From Blepharisma japonicum (lineage: Eukaryota > Ciliophora > Heterotrichea > Heterotrichida > Blepharismidae), in assembly GCA_949751835.1 (NCBI GenBank), contig CATKHK010000104.1:1-64000 (forward strand): 64,000 nt of DNA. The letters run 5' to 3'. The notes below the pieces were generated by a model. It was not told the origin of the DNA and did not search any database. It saw nothing but the letters and a program-made list of their open reading frames with translations. Position numbers and translations under genes: made by a program. Below, piece by piece: positions 10,035 through 21,552 of the stretch (position 1 is its first letter; the number at the start of each line of letters is the position of its first letter).

Positions 10035-11816
10035 TTAATTAAGCTTATCTTTCTTTAGATACTTTTTCCTTACCAAATGCCCTCTCCAAAACGCTTGTAT
10101 AAATAGCACAGCAGATAGAATATCTTGGTATAAACTTTTACACTGATGTCTCCTTATATTTTTCTGTATTTTCATGGCAGCATTTTTCATTCTTTTATAT
10201 TTTTTTTGGTTAATAAATCTCCTTATATGAGATTGTATCAAAATTGCACGGTCAGTTTTAGTTTCAATCCTGGATTCAGGAATGGGGTCCAACTGGAATT
10301 TTATGGTCTTTTGAGCACTTTTTAAAGATCTTAAATTTACATTTGGAGGTGGGTTTGCTGAGGAGTTGGTTTTTGGGCGCACCTTTTCTTCTATTTTTTT
10401 AATAGGAATAAATGATGATTTTGGTCTTACTTGCTCTTCTAAATCTTGATATAAATTATCATCAATAGCTCTTTTCTTTAGAATTTCTAACTCTTCAATT
10501 GCTGCTTTAGCTTTTTCCTGAGCTTCAAGTCTTTTCTGAATTTTAAAGTCCTTTCTTGCTTTATAGCCTCGCCAGTGCTTTTGTATGGTGATGATATGGG
10601 AATAATTATTTTTCGAAGGTGGAGATATTGACTGCTGAATTGGCTTTATTGGGCCTAATGAACGGTTTAATAGAGGTGGAGAAGGAGTTAAAGCTTGTCT
10701 GTCAAGCTTTGATGACGGCCTTTTTGAAGCATTTTTTTCAAGCTCTTTATATTTACTTTCGAAATCATCAAGCTGACTTCTCAGTGTTTCTATTCTATTT
10801 TCTATATGATTTATAGCTTTTTCTTCTTTCATTGAAAGATGTTTCGGTCTTGTAAAACTTGTTGTCGGTTTATCAGTTATAGGCGAAAATTGTGGCTTTT
10901 TAATTTGGGACTCAGGCGCTGTTCTAAGAAGATTCCTTTGGAATTTTTTCTGCTGGTTTACAGTAGTAGGCAAGAATTCCGTGAATTTCATATTATTAGA
11001 ATCATTCCTTTTAGGCTCTCCTACACTTTTATTAGCTTTTCTTCCTTTTCTCGCCCTTCCACTTGTTGTTCTTATTTTCGGTAAAGTTCTTTCACCAGCC
11101 GAAGAGTGCTGAGGCTCCATTGAGTTCCTTGTCCGTGAGTACCCAGTTGACAATTTTTCAAAATACAGTTTTTTTGTTAACTGTGGCTTGATAATTTCCC
11201 TATTTCTTTCCAAAAGTGTATAATTTTTTGTCAAAGTTAGGGCTAATTGATGATTTTTCCCAAGATGTTTATTAGCTAGATCCATCCCGCATTTATAAGT
11301 TTCTTCAGCTTTTTTTAGTTCTCCTAAAAACTCATACTCCACCCCTGTATTGTGTAGTGCAATTATCAGTGTAGAAATGGTGTTTTGAGACCCATCTTCG
11401 TCATACGATTTTTTCAGCAGCTGCAAAGCTTTTATAGCATGAGAAACCCCAGTCTCATGGTCTCCCATTTGTGAAACAATTGCACATATATTTAAATGAG
11501 TCCCTGCAAGGTTTGTGTACTCAGACGGGAAGTTTTTGCTGACTTCTAAAGCTCTTTGTAAATATTGAAGAGCAAGCTGGGCCTTTCCAGCTTTTTTATA
11601 GAAGCAGCCGATATTGTTATAAGTGATTGCATGGAGTTTGTTATTTGCATCTTTTAGGTTTTCAGGATGTGAAAGTAAACTTTCAGCTTTTCTTAGCAGT
11701 AATAAAGCTTCGTTATAGTTGTCTTGGCGTAGAAGTTCCATGGCTTGTTTGTTACAGTTGAGAACTAATGATTCTATCTAGATGCATATTACTTCAATCG
11801 CCCCATTAGTAGACAT
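10035..11816 (-). CDS. TPR-IQ motif protein (588 aa, one 15-nt intron)
   Basis: The coding parts on the minus strand are 11816-11793 and 11777-10035. The first exon gives MSTNGAIE; the intron removes an in-frame TAG and joins it to IESLVLNCNKQAMELLRQ, which runs into a tetratricopeptide array (NYNEALLLLRKAESLL, AITYNNIGCFYKKAGKAQLALQYLQRALEVS, TYKCGMDLANKHLG). The middle is basic and disordered, with a short coiled coil (IENRIETLRSQLDDFESKYKELE). At least three and perhaps four IQ motifs follow (IQKHWRGYKARKDF, IQSHIRRFINQKKY, IQKNIRRHQ, IQAFWRGHLVRKKY), which normally bind calmodulin or centrin. TPR plus IQ suggests a calcium-regulated scaffold at basal bodies or cortex; that role is inference. 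Confidence 0.88.
11778..11792 (-). other. 15-nt intron in the TPR-IQ gene
   Basis: On the minus strand the sequence is GTAATATGCATCTAG: a GTA start, a TAG end and an A at position -6. Retained, it would stop the frame after eight codons; removed, it joins a good ATG to the TPR region. Confidence 0.85.
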
Positions 11817-11886
11817 GTTGATTTAGCTTTTATTTAATGCTCTTATAATTACTTTTAGCAACTACTCAAAAGAAATAAAATTAAGC

Positions 11887-12654
11887 CTATTGTCGAGTCC
11901 ACGTCACAAACTCATCTATTAAAACTGGCCAAGGGTCTTCAGGGTTATAACTATCAAAGCTGCTTGGGTTTTTCTTGCAAAATTCAAGAATTCCCATCCA
12001 TTGGTCTAAGTTCAGAAACTTCTGCTGTTTTGTGCCGAGAAATTCGATAAATCTCGGCATCCATCTGAAGTGAGGAGTCAATAATAAATTTAGTAAAGAA
12101 ATCCCGTCATTTGCATCAATATTTCTAGCACCTGGCTCTTTTGTCAAATCAAACACAAACCTAAAAAAATTTCTGAACTCATTCTGAAGTGGGTCTCTAG
12201 CGAAATCTCTCAGCCCATTAAGTCTAGTTTTTAAACTGCTTAATGTGTCAGCTCTTATAGCATTCATCCCATTAGTAAACTCTTCCTGAGTTATTGTTCC
12301 TGCTTGCTTAATTTGGCATTTCCAAACAAATGCGAGAAGTTCAACGTCAGTCATCGGATTTATTCGTAAGTCTTCACAAAGTCGTTGCAAACCTTCAAAG
12401 TCAATTTCTGTGTGAGCTTGGTTGCAGTAGGATTCAAATAGACTTCCAATGTTGTCTGTGATAGAAGGCGGACCTGCTTTTTTAGCTGGTTTTGGGTCTG
12501 GTGGGGATGGGTTTGCTGCTACTTTACCTGAAGACTTGGCAGGAGGCTCTTTTTGGGCTGAAGGCTTAGAAGGAGCTTTACCAGCTGGTTTAGCAGGAGC
12601 TGGCTTCTTGACAGCTGGCTGAGGATTATTACCTTTTTTCATATTAGTTGACAT
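11887..12654 (-). CDS. DCN1-like cullin neddylation factor (255 aa)
   Basis: The C-terminal ~190 residues form the potentiating-neddylation (PONY/cullin-binding) domain of DCN1/DCUN1D proteins, which act with the UBC12 E2 to attach NEDD8 to cullins. Recognisable text: LFESYCNQ, INPMTDVELLAFVWKCQIKQAGTITQEEFTNGM, FRFVFDLTKEPGARNID, LLLTPHFRWMPRFIEFL, and the closing LDQWMGILEFCKKNPSSFDSYNPEDPWPVLIDEFVTW. The first ~65 residues are a Lys/Pro/Ala-rich linker instead of the UBA domain of some homologs. All Trp codons are TGG. It lies 72 bp from the next gene upstream, on the same strand. Confidence 0.94.
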   Translation of the reverse strand: MSTNMKKGNNPQPAVKKPAPAKPAGKAPSKPSAQKEPPAKSSGKVAANPSPPDPKPAKKAGPPSITDNIGSLFESYCNQAHTEIDFEGLQRLCEDLRINPMTDVELLAFVWKCQIKQAGTITQEEFTNGMNAIRADTLSSLKTRLNGLRDFARDPLQNEFRNFFRFVFDLTKEPGARNIDANDGISLLNLLLTPHFRWMPRFIEFLGTKQQKFLNLDQWMGILEFCKKNPSSFDSYNPEDPWPVLIDEFVTWTRQ

Positions 12655-12726
12655 AAGAAATATAGATGATAACTATTTATAAGTCATTAATATTAATACC
12701 CAAAAAATTAGGGATATGAAGCAATT

Positions 12727-13554
12727 TTACATCAATAAACATTTCGGGCAAGCCTTTTTTTCTTCAGCTAATATCGGATCATTTTTTTCTCTTGCCTCCA
12801 CTGCTTCTTTTGTATTCATAACACTTTCAATTAGACTTTCTCTAGCAATATGCCTTAGCAGTATGAGTATTTGATCTTTAAACTTTATTTTAATGTCTTT
12901 ATGGCAATTTCTGCATGTGATAGTCCTTAGTTTTTTATAGGGGATCATGTTCTGATTTTTCTTCCCGAGCTCGCAGCTTTCGGCATCAAGTTTTTCTATA
13001 TCTTCTGCAAGTTTGTCGCGGTTTTCTTCAATATGTTCTATCTCAGCTTCTATAGAATTCAGCCTATCTCTGATAACTTTTTCTGAGTTTTCTGAACTTT
13101 TTATGACTTCTTTTAAGTTTTCAATTGTGCTTTCGACAAGATAGGTTCGGTTTTCTTCTTTTTCTATCTTTTCTTCTATTGCTTTTATCTTTTGCACGTA
13201 CTTACTTTCATTAGTTTTAAGTTGCGATTCTAATCTTGATATTGTGGATTTATTTTTAGCAATTTCTTCCCTTCTCCTTGTTTTTTCATCTTGATATACT
13301 TTGATATCACTTCTCAATTGCGTTAAATTATTTCCTAATTCTCCATTCAATAAGCCGGCTTTAATTACTTCTTTTACGCAGTTCACACAAATCCATGAAT
13401 TTTCATCATTTCTTCGTGCATGTTTTTTGCAAACTCCAAGCTCACAAACTGAGCATTCTGTGGCAGAATTCGCTCTAATTGATAAATCTTCACAGATATA
13501 GCAAAACTTGTCACTTTCGATGTCTTCTCTTTTGCCGATTTTTGATTTTTTCAT
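12727..13554 (-). CDS. FYVE/RPH3A-like zinc-finger coiled-coil protein (275 aa)
   Basis: Residues about 18-60 hold paired metal-binding motifs (CYIC, CSVC-x4-C-x2-H, then W-I-C-x2-C) in the order seen in FYVE-related and rabphilin/Slp Rab-effector fingers. The central ~130 residues are a long charged coiled coil. The end has two more CxxC pairs (CRNC and CPKC). This layout suggests an adaptor, perhaps a Rab effector on membranes, but the basic patch typical of PI3P-binding FYVE fingers is not obvious. The ATG at 13554 gives MKKSKIGKRED. A divergent gene starts 50 bp away. Confidence 0.75.
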   Translation of the reverse strand: MKKSKIGKREDIESDKFCYICEDLSIRANSATECSVCELGVCKKHARRNDENSWICVNCVKEVIKAGLLNGELGNNLTQLRSDIKVYQDEKTRRREEIAKNKSTISRLESQLKTNESKYVQKIKAIEEKIEKEENRTYLVESTIENLKEVIKSSENSEKVIRDRLNSIEAEIEHIEENRDKLAEDIEKLDAESCELGKKNQNMIPYKKLRTITCRNCHKDIKIKFKDQILILLRHIARESLIESVMNTKEAVEAREKNDPILAEEKKACPKCLLM

Positions 13555-13604
13555 GCTTTATTAATAATTAGTTCTCCGTTTAGTTTTACTGAAATATAAT
13601 AAAA

Positions 13605-14354
13605 ATGCTCGGAAATCTTAATAGTGTCAACAGCAGTTTTCGTCATTCCTCTCCATTGGTGAGATCAAATGACATCACTCCTACTGATTTATCAGCCTGG
13701 ACATCAAAAAACCACTTTAGAACCAGCTCAAATGATATGGGAGCCAAAACTCCTATAACGACGAAATCTTGTGCAATTCCTGGCTATGCTGGGTATATCC
13801 CAGGCTCAAAAGCCGACGATAATTTTGGCTCCACCTTTACTAAAACAGTAAAAGAGCAATTTAACCGTCAGAAATATTTAAACCCACGAACAACTGAAAG
13901 GTTCCCTAACCGTCCTTATGAGTCCTCATCTCCTATAAGAAGGACTCATGGAAAATTTGGAGGAGGCCTTGAAGAGGAATATCACACGATTTCTAGGTTC
14001 CATGGGAAATGCACAATCCCACAAACTCATCCTAATTATGCTGATGACTCATTTGAGACTACTTATAGAAAGTCTTATGTAAACCAAGAAAAAAAAAGAC
14101 CTGAAATATATAGAACTACAGATACAGGGTTCTGGAAAAATGTGCAGGTGTCTAATAGACCATCTACACAAGCCTCTGGATTTGTGCAGAACTCAACACT
14201 TTTTGATGGGCATGGATGGGAGCCTATTAAAAAATTGCATGGAGATATGGCAGCAAGTGAGTATAGAAATCGATTCAATCCTGAAGTGGTTTTTCATCCG
14301 TTGCCATTGAAGCAAAATCTGCGAACTTTGAAAAAGAAAGCTTTAGTTTATTAA
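13605..14354 (+). CDS. CIMIP2/FAM166-like ciliary microtubule inner protein (249 aa)
   Basis: The motif IPGYAGYIPGSKADDNFGST (about residues 58-77) is the hallmark of the CIMIP2 (FAM166/DUF2475) family, whose members lie inside the doublet microtubules of motile cilia. The rest is rich in Gly, Tyr, Arg and short aromatic motifs (YESSSPIRRTHGKFGGG, FDGHGWEPIKKLHGD), the extended character of such proteins. The family call rests mainly on the one motif. ATG 13605 is the first in frame, and the promoter must lie within about 50 bp shared with the divergent zinc-finger gene. Confidence 0.75.
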   Translation: MLGNLNSVNSSFRHSSPLVRSNDITPTDLSAWTSKNHFRTSSNDMGAKTPITTKSCAIPGYAGYIPGSKADDNFGSTFTKTVKEQFNRQKYLNPRTTERFPNRPYESSSPIRRTHGKFGGGLEEEYHTISRFHGKCTIPQTHPNYADDSFETTYRKSYVNQEKKRPEIYRTTDTGFWKNVQVSNRPSTQASGFVQNSTLFDGHGWEPIKKLHGDMAASEYRNRFNPEVVFHPLPLKQNLRTLKKKALVY

Positions 14355-14367
14355 CAAGTTTTTAATG

Positions 14368-15531
14368 TTAGCTTAAAAATGGTTTGATTTTCATAATAAT
14401 CAATGATAACAGTACAAAACTTATTGAGCTTCCCATAATTACATAGAATGGCCACAATTCACTTTCATTTTGGAATGGCACGAGGACGTTCATACCAAAG
14501 GCAGTGACAGTAAAATTCAAAGGAATAAATATTACAGCGATAAAGGTAAAAAAATTCATAATAGAGTTCAGTTTCATTGAAGTCTTGGTGCGCTCATCAT
14601 CAGCAATGCCTGTGTAAATTGTTTCTGCGCTTAGAAGCAAACTAGAAGATTTGTCGAGTCTTTTGTAATAAGATATTGTTTTTTGTTGCATAGATCGTAT
14701 AATATGCTTGAAATGTGTAGAAATATGCTCAGAACGATACAAGCCAGTAAAAAGCTGGATTTTTGGCTTAACGAGGTTCCGAAGATAAATTAATTTTCTT
14801 TTTGCCATACTAATCCTTAATAGAAAATCTGTTTGCTCTTCAATACTCAAATTTTGCGAAAATCTCAAGCAAATTCTCGCTTCTTCTTCCATGCTGAAAA
14901 CGATCATTTCCATTCTTTTAAAAATGGTTTCTATTAATTTTTGAAAAATAATTTCAATATATTCACTGCAAAACCCAATTCTAGGACTGTCCGAAATTTC
15001 ATCTGCTTTTTCTATATTTATTAAGTTCATTGACAACACTTCTTCAGCATTTTCCAATGGTTCATTACAAAAAATCAACAGAAAATTCGAGTAGACTATT
15101 GTTTTCATCGCAATAGGAAATTCTACATTATTTGAAGTATTTATATCGTTGATTGAGAAAAAAAAGTGGTCGGAGAACAGCATTAAGTTATCTCTATTAT
15201 TATTTTCTGCAGAAGAGCATTCTGAATCGATAACAGGATGAAGGTTGAAAGCAATTCTTACTTGTGCTATATCATCTGAAGGAAGATTTTGAAAAATAAG
15301 AATATGGTCTTCATGGTCGTGCAAATTATTTTTAAGATCAATGGCATCTTCCAAAAATATAGTTCTATGGAGTTTGTCTGATAAGTTTATATGTATGATT
15401 TTGGTTTCCTGAATTAAAATTACGGGAGGTTCTGGGGTTGGTATAGCAGCTAAGTCGCCAAAAACGTAATTTGTGTCTCTTAAAACGGAGTTGATTGAGA
15501 TGATTTCGTCTACGCTTCCTTTTCTTCTCAT
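14368..15531 (-). CDS. CorA/Mrs2/Alr1-type magnesium transporter (387 aa)
   Basis: The C-terminus has the two transmembrane helices of the CorA superfamily with the defining Gly-Met-Asn motif at the end of the first (FTFIAVIFIPLNFTVTAFGMNV), then a short loop (LVPFQNESELWP) and a second helix (FYVIMGSSISFVLLSLIIM). The preceding region is helical and charged, as expected for the funnel-shaped cytosolic domain. The loop after GMN is short, as in CorA proteins, and lacks the more usual NFE sequence. These proteins form pentameric Mg2+ channels in plasma, vacuolar or mitochondrial membranes. No targeting peptide is evident. The gene converges on the CIMIP2-like gene with a 13-bp gap. Confidence 0.92.
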   Translation of the reverse strand: MRRKGSVDEIISINSVLRDTNYVFGDLAAIPTPEPPVILIQETKIIHINLSDKLHRTIFLEDAIDLKNNLHDHEDHILIFQNLPSDDIAQVRIAFNLHPVIDSECSSAENNNRDNLMLFSDHFFFSINDINTSNNVEFPIAMKTIVYSNFLLIFCNEPLENAEEVLSMNLINIEKADEISDSPRIGFCSEYIEIIFQKLIETIFKRMEMIVFSMEEEARICLRFSQNLSIEEQTDFLLRISMAKRKLIYLRNLVKPKIQLFTGLYRSEHISTHFKHIIRSMQQKTISYYKRLDKSSSLLLSAETIYTGIADDERTKTSMKLNSIMNFFTFIAVIFIPLNFTVTAFGMNVLVPFQNESELWPFYVIMGSSISFVLLSLIIMKIKPFLS

Positions 15532-15819
15532 TTATATAATTTTTTATCATAGGGAAATATTATTTAAATAATAAACCTAATTCGAGCAATATGAAGCTTA
15601 TAAACTCGGTTTTCAGGAATTTAAATATTATAATTGATTGAAATAATAATTTTCTTATTGAATTTAACATAGCTGAAAATATATTAATTCATTATTTAAA
15701 CTGATAAAATAATAATTATTTAAAAATGCAAGCTTATCATAAGCTTTGATTTGAAAATTAACACATTTATGAAGGTTTCCCCCTTAACTCATTAAAATTA
15801 TTGCTAAATAAATCTATTT

Positions 15820-18486
15820 ATGAGCTATACCGATATATGTGACAAATTCGAAGTCATAGTTGAGCACTTGAAAAAGGGAAGCGAGCAAGTGGTCAACTTA
15901 TGTAACTTTTTCAAACAATATAAGAGATCATATGACATCTTTGCTCATTATCTGTCTAAGGTTGAAGGCTCCATGTCTATTGAAACTCCATCTCAGGGAA
16001 GCATTGATACTTTGTCAATGGCATTATTATCAACAAATTCTCATATAAAAAAGCTAATCCAAAACAATACTGGAATAAGTAAGCAGATTCAGTTAGATAT
16101 TATTGAGCCACTTGAGCTATTTTCAGAACACTATGAAATGACTAAATCAGAAATCTTAGGTAAAGGTGCATCTATCAATCGAGAACTACAGAAAGCTAAA
16201 GAAAAAGTCGCCAGATTTCAGAAAAAATACTACAATGCTTCATTAGTTGCTGAAAAATATGAGTCTTCTAAGCAAGTTGAGGACCCTCGAGACAGTAAGT
16301 TTCTAAGCAAGTCATTTTATGCAACCCAATCAGAAAAGTGACTGGAAAAATACTTACAGTCTTTAGAAGATGCTAACCTAAAAAAAGAAAAATTCGACTC
16401 AATAATGCCTGGATTATTAGAAACGCTTCAGCAAAGTGAAGAAAGCAGAATTCATTTTTTAAAATATTCATTGGAAAAATACACAAAACACTTCCAAAAA
16501 TACGAAACACAAGGAGCAGGGACACTTGAGGAGCTTGCGACTGTAGTAGATAACGTGAATAGCAGCATTGACGTTATAATTTTTGTAGATATTAATAAAT
16601 CAAGTGAAGCAGAAAATAAGAGAATGAGGTTTGTAAGCTATGAAGAGTGGAAACAAGAAAACAATAAGCCTAATTGGGAGTTTAGAGAAGACGATTATGA
16701 AGTTATGGAACACCCAGATGAAGAAGATAATGATTTAGAGTTGATAAAAGGGGTTATTAATTATTTGATACCATTTCAAATTGGGTTAGAAGAAACAGTA
16801 TCCACGCTAGGAGGACCTGAACAAGAAGAAAAATTAGACGAAAACTATCATGTTAAATTGTGCCAAGTTTTGAGCAACCCCGATGGAAGAAGATTATTTC
16901 TAGATATTTTAGAGTCAAGAAACAGCTTGAATTGTATGAACGACAATAAATTAAAAGAGCTCAGCATGTTTTTCAAAGAAACCTTCAATTTTATTATGAT
17001 GGATAATGACACTGAGCCTATGCTTTTCTGCAAAATTCTAGACATGTCACACACTTTTTATTCCGAAGATAAGGGAGGCAAGAGAAAATATTTGGCTAAT
17101 TATATTCATCATCCTATGCTGGAAAATAAAAACTTGTGGTTTAAGGCTATTGATTTTGCAATTTTATGCCAAATAGATGCAGATAAAGAAGCTGCAGTTA
17201 AAAATAGATCAAAGCCTAAAAGTGAAGGGTTTTTTGGGTCAATAATAAAGCAGATCACAAATACAATCCCGCATGGATTTATTAAAGATCCAGAAGCTGA
17301 AAGAGCAGCAAGATCAGCAGCTTTTGCAGTTTTAAGTGAATTTTGTGTGTATATCAATTTAATTGGAGTTTCCATAGAATTAGCTAATCAAGTTATTTTG
17401 AAAATCTGCCAAAAATATGATTTAGACTCTGAACGAATTTGTATTTTGCTTGCAGAAATCCAAACAAACCAAAAATTCAACTCAAAAAGAGTGTCTTCAA
17501 GCCTTTTTAAGAGAGAAAAAGAAATCAGGAAATGGGAAAGTCTATTGCCTATAGCATTATCTTTTAAATATTTTGAGCCATTAGATTTTATTCCAATTTT
17601 ACAAGTTTCTAAATATTGGAAAAGAATGTTTCAGCATCATATTTATAAGAAATGACTATTAGATTCTAATTTTTCTGGTAAAAAATTAGCAGCTTTAAGA
17701 TCAAAAATCTGGGCTGAATTATTAAGAGCTAACACAAATCTTATTGATTATACTGCTCTCCTTAACAAAGTTGCAGCAGACACAGAAATTATAGGAGACT
17801 CTAATGACATCATTGAAATGGACGTTTCAAGATCATATCAAAACAGCTCATTAATTTCTCCTCAAATTCTTACAAACCTGCTTAAAACCTATGCTTTTTA
17901 TAATCCTGATATTGGCTACTGCCAAGGAATGAACTACATTGCTGGGACTCTTTATATTCAGCTTCAATCAGAAGAAATTGCTTTTAAATGCGTGATCGGG
18001 CTTATTGAAAAATTCCAAATGTCTAGTTTATTTATAGAGAATCTTCCGAAATTAAAGCAATTTTTCTATCAGCTCGACAGACTTATAGGTCTTTTTATGC
18101 CAGATGTCCAAGAGCTCTTCAAAGATATAGAAATTTCTTCAGCACATTTCAGCTCTTCTTGGTTCCTAACAATTTTTGCTAACATTTTGCAATCACAACC
18201 AGAAATTTTAATTCCCATATGGGATATGTTTATTTTGGAAGGGTGGAAAGCTGTTTTTAAAGCCTGCATAGTGATTATTGAAAGAGTGTCAAAGGTGTTT
18301 ATTGGGGTCAGATTTGAAGATGTTATGATGGTTTTAAGCACAATTCATATGCCAAATTCGCCTGTCACAGTTTTTGATGATACTTTTATAGTCAGTGTAA
18401 AAAGTATCAAAATTTCATCGAGACTATTGAGAGACTTAGAAACTGAGTATAAGCATTTGAAACTTAAAGCTAGCCAAAAAAATTAA
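15820..18486 (+). CDS. F-BAR and TBC domain protein, probable Rab GTPase-activating protein (888 aa)
   Basis: One frame from ATG 15820 to TAA 18486 with TGA as Trp at 16339-16341 and 17653-17655. Residues 1 to about 240 are helical and resemble an F-BAR/FCH membrane-curvature domain. A middle region of ~370 residues is unassigned. From about residue 610 the protein is a TBC domain, with the arginine finger in IIEMDVSRSY (Arg671) and the glutamine finger in YCQGMNYIAG (Gln702), so catalysis should be intact. TBC proteins switch off Rab GTPases. The next gene downstream on the same strand, 131 bp away, is Rab6, an obvious candidate substrate though adjacency alone does not prove it. Confidence 0.9.
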
Positions 18487-18570
18487 AAATAATAGAGATA
18501 GCTTGAAATATAAATATAACTGTAATAGATGAAAATTAACTTTTAAGAAGTATCTTATCGCAATTTTAAT

Positions 18571-18593
18571 AACTATATTTTGGGGATATAGTT
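18571..18593. repeat. Short perfect inverted repeat upstream of Rab6
   Basis: The arms AACTATAT (18571-18578) and ATATAGTT (18586-18593) are perfect 8-bp complements around a 7-nt loop TTTGGGG. The repeat lies 25 bp before the Rab6 ATG, in the 131-bp gap after the TBC gene. It could be a promoter element or an RNA hairpin, or chance in AT-rich DNA. Confidence 0.35.
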
Positions 18594-18599
18594 GGTTAA

Positions 18600-19259
<660 letters not shown>

Positions 19260-20053
19260 CTAATATTATTAAACACTGATATCTGAACTAGTATCCTTTT
19301 TTAAAAGGTATCTTATATATTTATTAAAAGAGATAATGCTTGGCTCATAAATGATATATTTTATGAAGATTTATTAGCATTCATTATAAAATTATATTTT
19401 TAATTATTATTCTTGTTTAATAGTACTGCAAATGTAGATTTTTATTTGGCATGGGTGTATGCACACTTGTTTGGCTCTGCATAAGACGTAATTTCGATCT
19501 CATAACACCATAAGCTTCAAATCATGATATAAATAATTACTAATACTCCAACACTCAAGTAAGAAGAAAGATTTATGCTATGATCTCTATTAGTTCACTT
19601 AATTATTGAATAAATATTAGAATTAAAAATCTAAGTTATGAATCTAAATCACAAAAGGAAGTTGTAAATGGCTGATCATTATAATATCTAATATGCTAAT
19701 AAATTTTATATACATACACTCATTAATATAACTTTATAAAAATTAAGGATGAATTAAAATAATTATCTGTCTTCTCTAAATTTAATTTTCTACCCAGAAA
19801 CATTTAAAATTCAGCGTTATTCTCTTAAGAATTTCTAATATTAGCAAATTAATATTCCGCATTTTTAACTATTAGCAATTTTTATATTGATAAACCTCTT
19901 AGTCAATTTAATCAATCCAATTACTGCATCATAAATTTCTATATTAAATTTCTTTATATTCTTCAATATTTCCAAAGAGACTATCTCTTAGTCTAAATTA
20001 ACTTAACTGTCCTATAATGCCTGTTATACTGAAGTTTATTGGTCATAAATAAT
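19260..20053. other. AT-rich intergenic region, no gene seen
   Basis: About 790 bp after Rab6. A short palindromic T-run/A-run (CCTTTT-TTAAAAGG) near 19293-19306 could lie in the Rab6 3' end. A slightly GC-richer patch near 19450-19515 was examined as a tRNA and rejected. Nothing else is supported. Confidence 0.55.
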
Positions 20054-20524
20054 ATGAAATTTGCGGTCGAAAAAGAGACACTTGTGAAAGTATTCATCCC
20101 TAGTGTGTTTACTAATATGCCTTCACTGCTTGTACCCCAAGCAAATGATCAGGCATGACCCCTGTGTTTAAACCTTCCCAGCATTTTCCCGAACGAGCTC
20201 AATACTTCAAGACAAGAAGAAATTAATGAAGTCAAAGAGTCGCCTCAGGAGGATGCTTTCGAGGAACAAAGAAGTTCCCGTACAGTTCCTATATGTACCC
20301 ATTATGACAAAAAGCACTATGCGAAAAATATGTGCAACAATTGCTATCATAGATTTGGCAGAGACAAATTGGCCTGGAATTGCCCTCATAAAGATAGACA
20401 ACATTATGCAAAGGGCAAGTGCCAATTGTGTTACTTGCAAAATTACCATAGATCTAAGGTCTTTGGGAAGAGAAGAAAGAGAAGAAACACGAAAGCTCAA
20501 GCTGAAGTCCAGATTAAGCAATAA
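20054..20524 (+). CDS. Cys/His-rich HYAK-motif protein, basic C-terminus (156 aa)
   Basis: The frame from ATG 20054 to TAA 20522-20524 is continuous with one TGA read as Trp. Residues about 88-142 contain a duplicated motif, HYAKNMCNNCYHRFGR then HYAKGKCQLCYLQNYHR, preceded by CTHYDKK and separated by a WNCPH segment: regularly spaced Cys and His that probably bind zinc. Lys/His-Tyr-Ala-Lys cysteine modules of this kind occur in many protist proteins of uncertain, possibly nuclear, role. A strongly basic tail (KVFGKRRKRRNTKAQ) looks like a nuclear localisation signal or nucleic-acid-binding patch. The N-terminal ~85 residues are hydrophobic and acidic. G+C appears somewhat above the surrounding DNA. 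Confidence 0.8.
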
Positions 20525-20838
20525 GTTTTTAATCTTATAAATAGCTTTGATTTGTATATAAGCGGTCTGAAATAATTTTTTATCTGCTGGACCGACAAAT
20601 AAGCAAGTTTTATATGAAATTTTCTAAAATAAAATTATTTCGAATTTCGGATTAGAAAAAAAAATTACGAAGCATGAAATAATTATTTTTCAATGCATTA
20701 AGAACATCAAGTTTGCTCTGGACTAATTTCTTTAATTTTTAAGAATAATATATAGAACAGAAATGATAAATTTAAAAAAGTTTATTTTATTATATCAAAA
20801 ATACAATTATTAACAATGCATTATCTTTAATATCTAAG
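20525..20838. other. AT-rich convergent intergenic region, no gene seen
   Basis: About 310 bp between two convergent genes; strongly AT-rich with no supported frame or RNA feature. Confidence 0.55.
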
Positions 20839-21552
20839 TTATTGCAGAAAAGGTTGTAAAGCTTGCTTTACTGTATCATCAAATTTGCCCGCAAATTCCG
20901 AAAATAACGAAAATTGCTCTTTTAAGGCAATATTATTTGAATCATTTTTATCATAGTATTTCAAGTACAAATTATAAAAAATCCAGCCTATATGCCGATG
21001 ATTCTGTGACCATGCAACTTCTAAGGTCTCCACCAAAGAGTTTATGCTAGCAAACTCCATAATTTTTTGTCTAAGATAGCTAATTTGGCTTAAGCTCCTT
21101 AGCGCTAAAATGCTTCAGCATTCTTCTTCAATAATATCTGATTTCATCCCTTTCACTAAGCTTGAAAAAATTGAAGATTCTATATTCATGTTTTCAGAAA
21201 ACTTATTTGTCGTAGTTCACTGGTAGAGCGTTGCACAGAAGATTCCGAACCTTGTTTCAGCCTCAGAAGTCTTAGCCTTAAATGAGAGTAGTTCTGCTTC
21301 ATCCTGAGAAATTAAGTGATCGTATATATACTGGATCGTGATATTTTGAGTATTTAAGGGTACAGAAGTATTGAGAAAAGGATGATCAGATGGGTCTTCT
21401 GGGATACTTTCTAAGCTTAACTTATTAATGTATAGAGAAGCTTTCTTTATTAATAGCAATTCTTTTTTTTTTGCAGCGTTTTCTTTAGCTAATGTATTAG
21501 CCTTTGCTTGTAAATTTTTATTGTCTCTCTGGGAAAGGCAGTCATTACCCAT
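20839..21552 (-). CDS. Unknown protein with an N-terminal acylation signal (237 aa)
   Basis: The frame is open from ATG 21552 to the stop at 20839 when two TGA codons are read as Trp. The start MGNDCLSQRD fits an N-myristoylation site (Gly2 with small or polar residues at 5-6), and Cys5 next to it is a typical palmitoylation site, so the protein is probably membrane-anchored. Residues 10-40 are Lys/Ala-rich and helical. The remainder is globular without a recognised domain; the C-terminal part (WSQNHRHIGWIFYNLYLKYYDKND) is aromatic. Function unknown; the lipid anchor is inferred from sequence pattern only. Confidence 0.75.

Noticed and set aside
19450-19515. Possible tRNA with GGTGTATG/CATAACACC ends and a TTCGATC loop
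   Set aside because: The T-stem and D-arm do not pair, so the cloverleaf cannot form.
20207-20521. Minus-strand and +1 frames of about 104 codons over the HYAK gene
   Set aside because: They are shadows of the HYAK frame, whose spaced Cys/His pattern is clearly the coding one.
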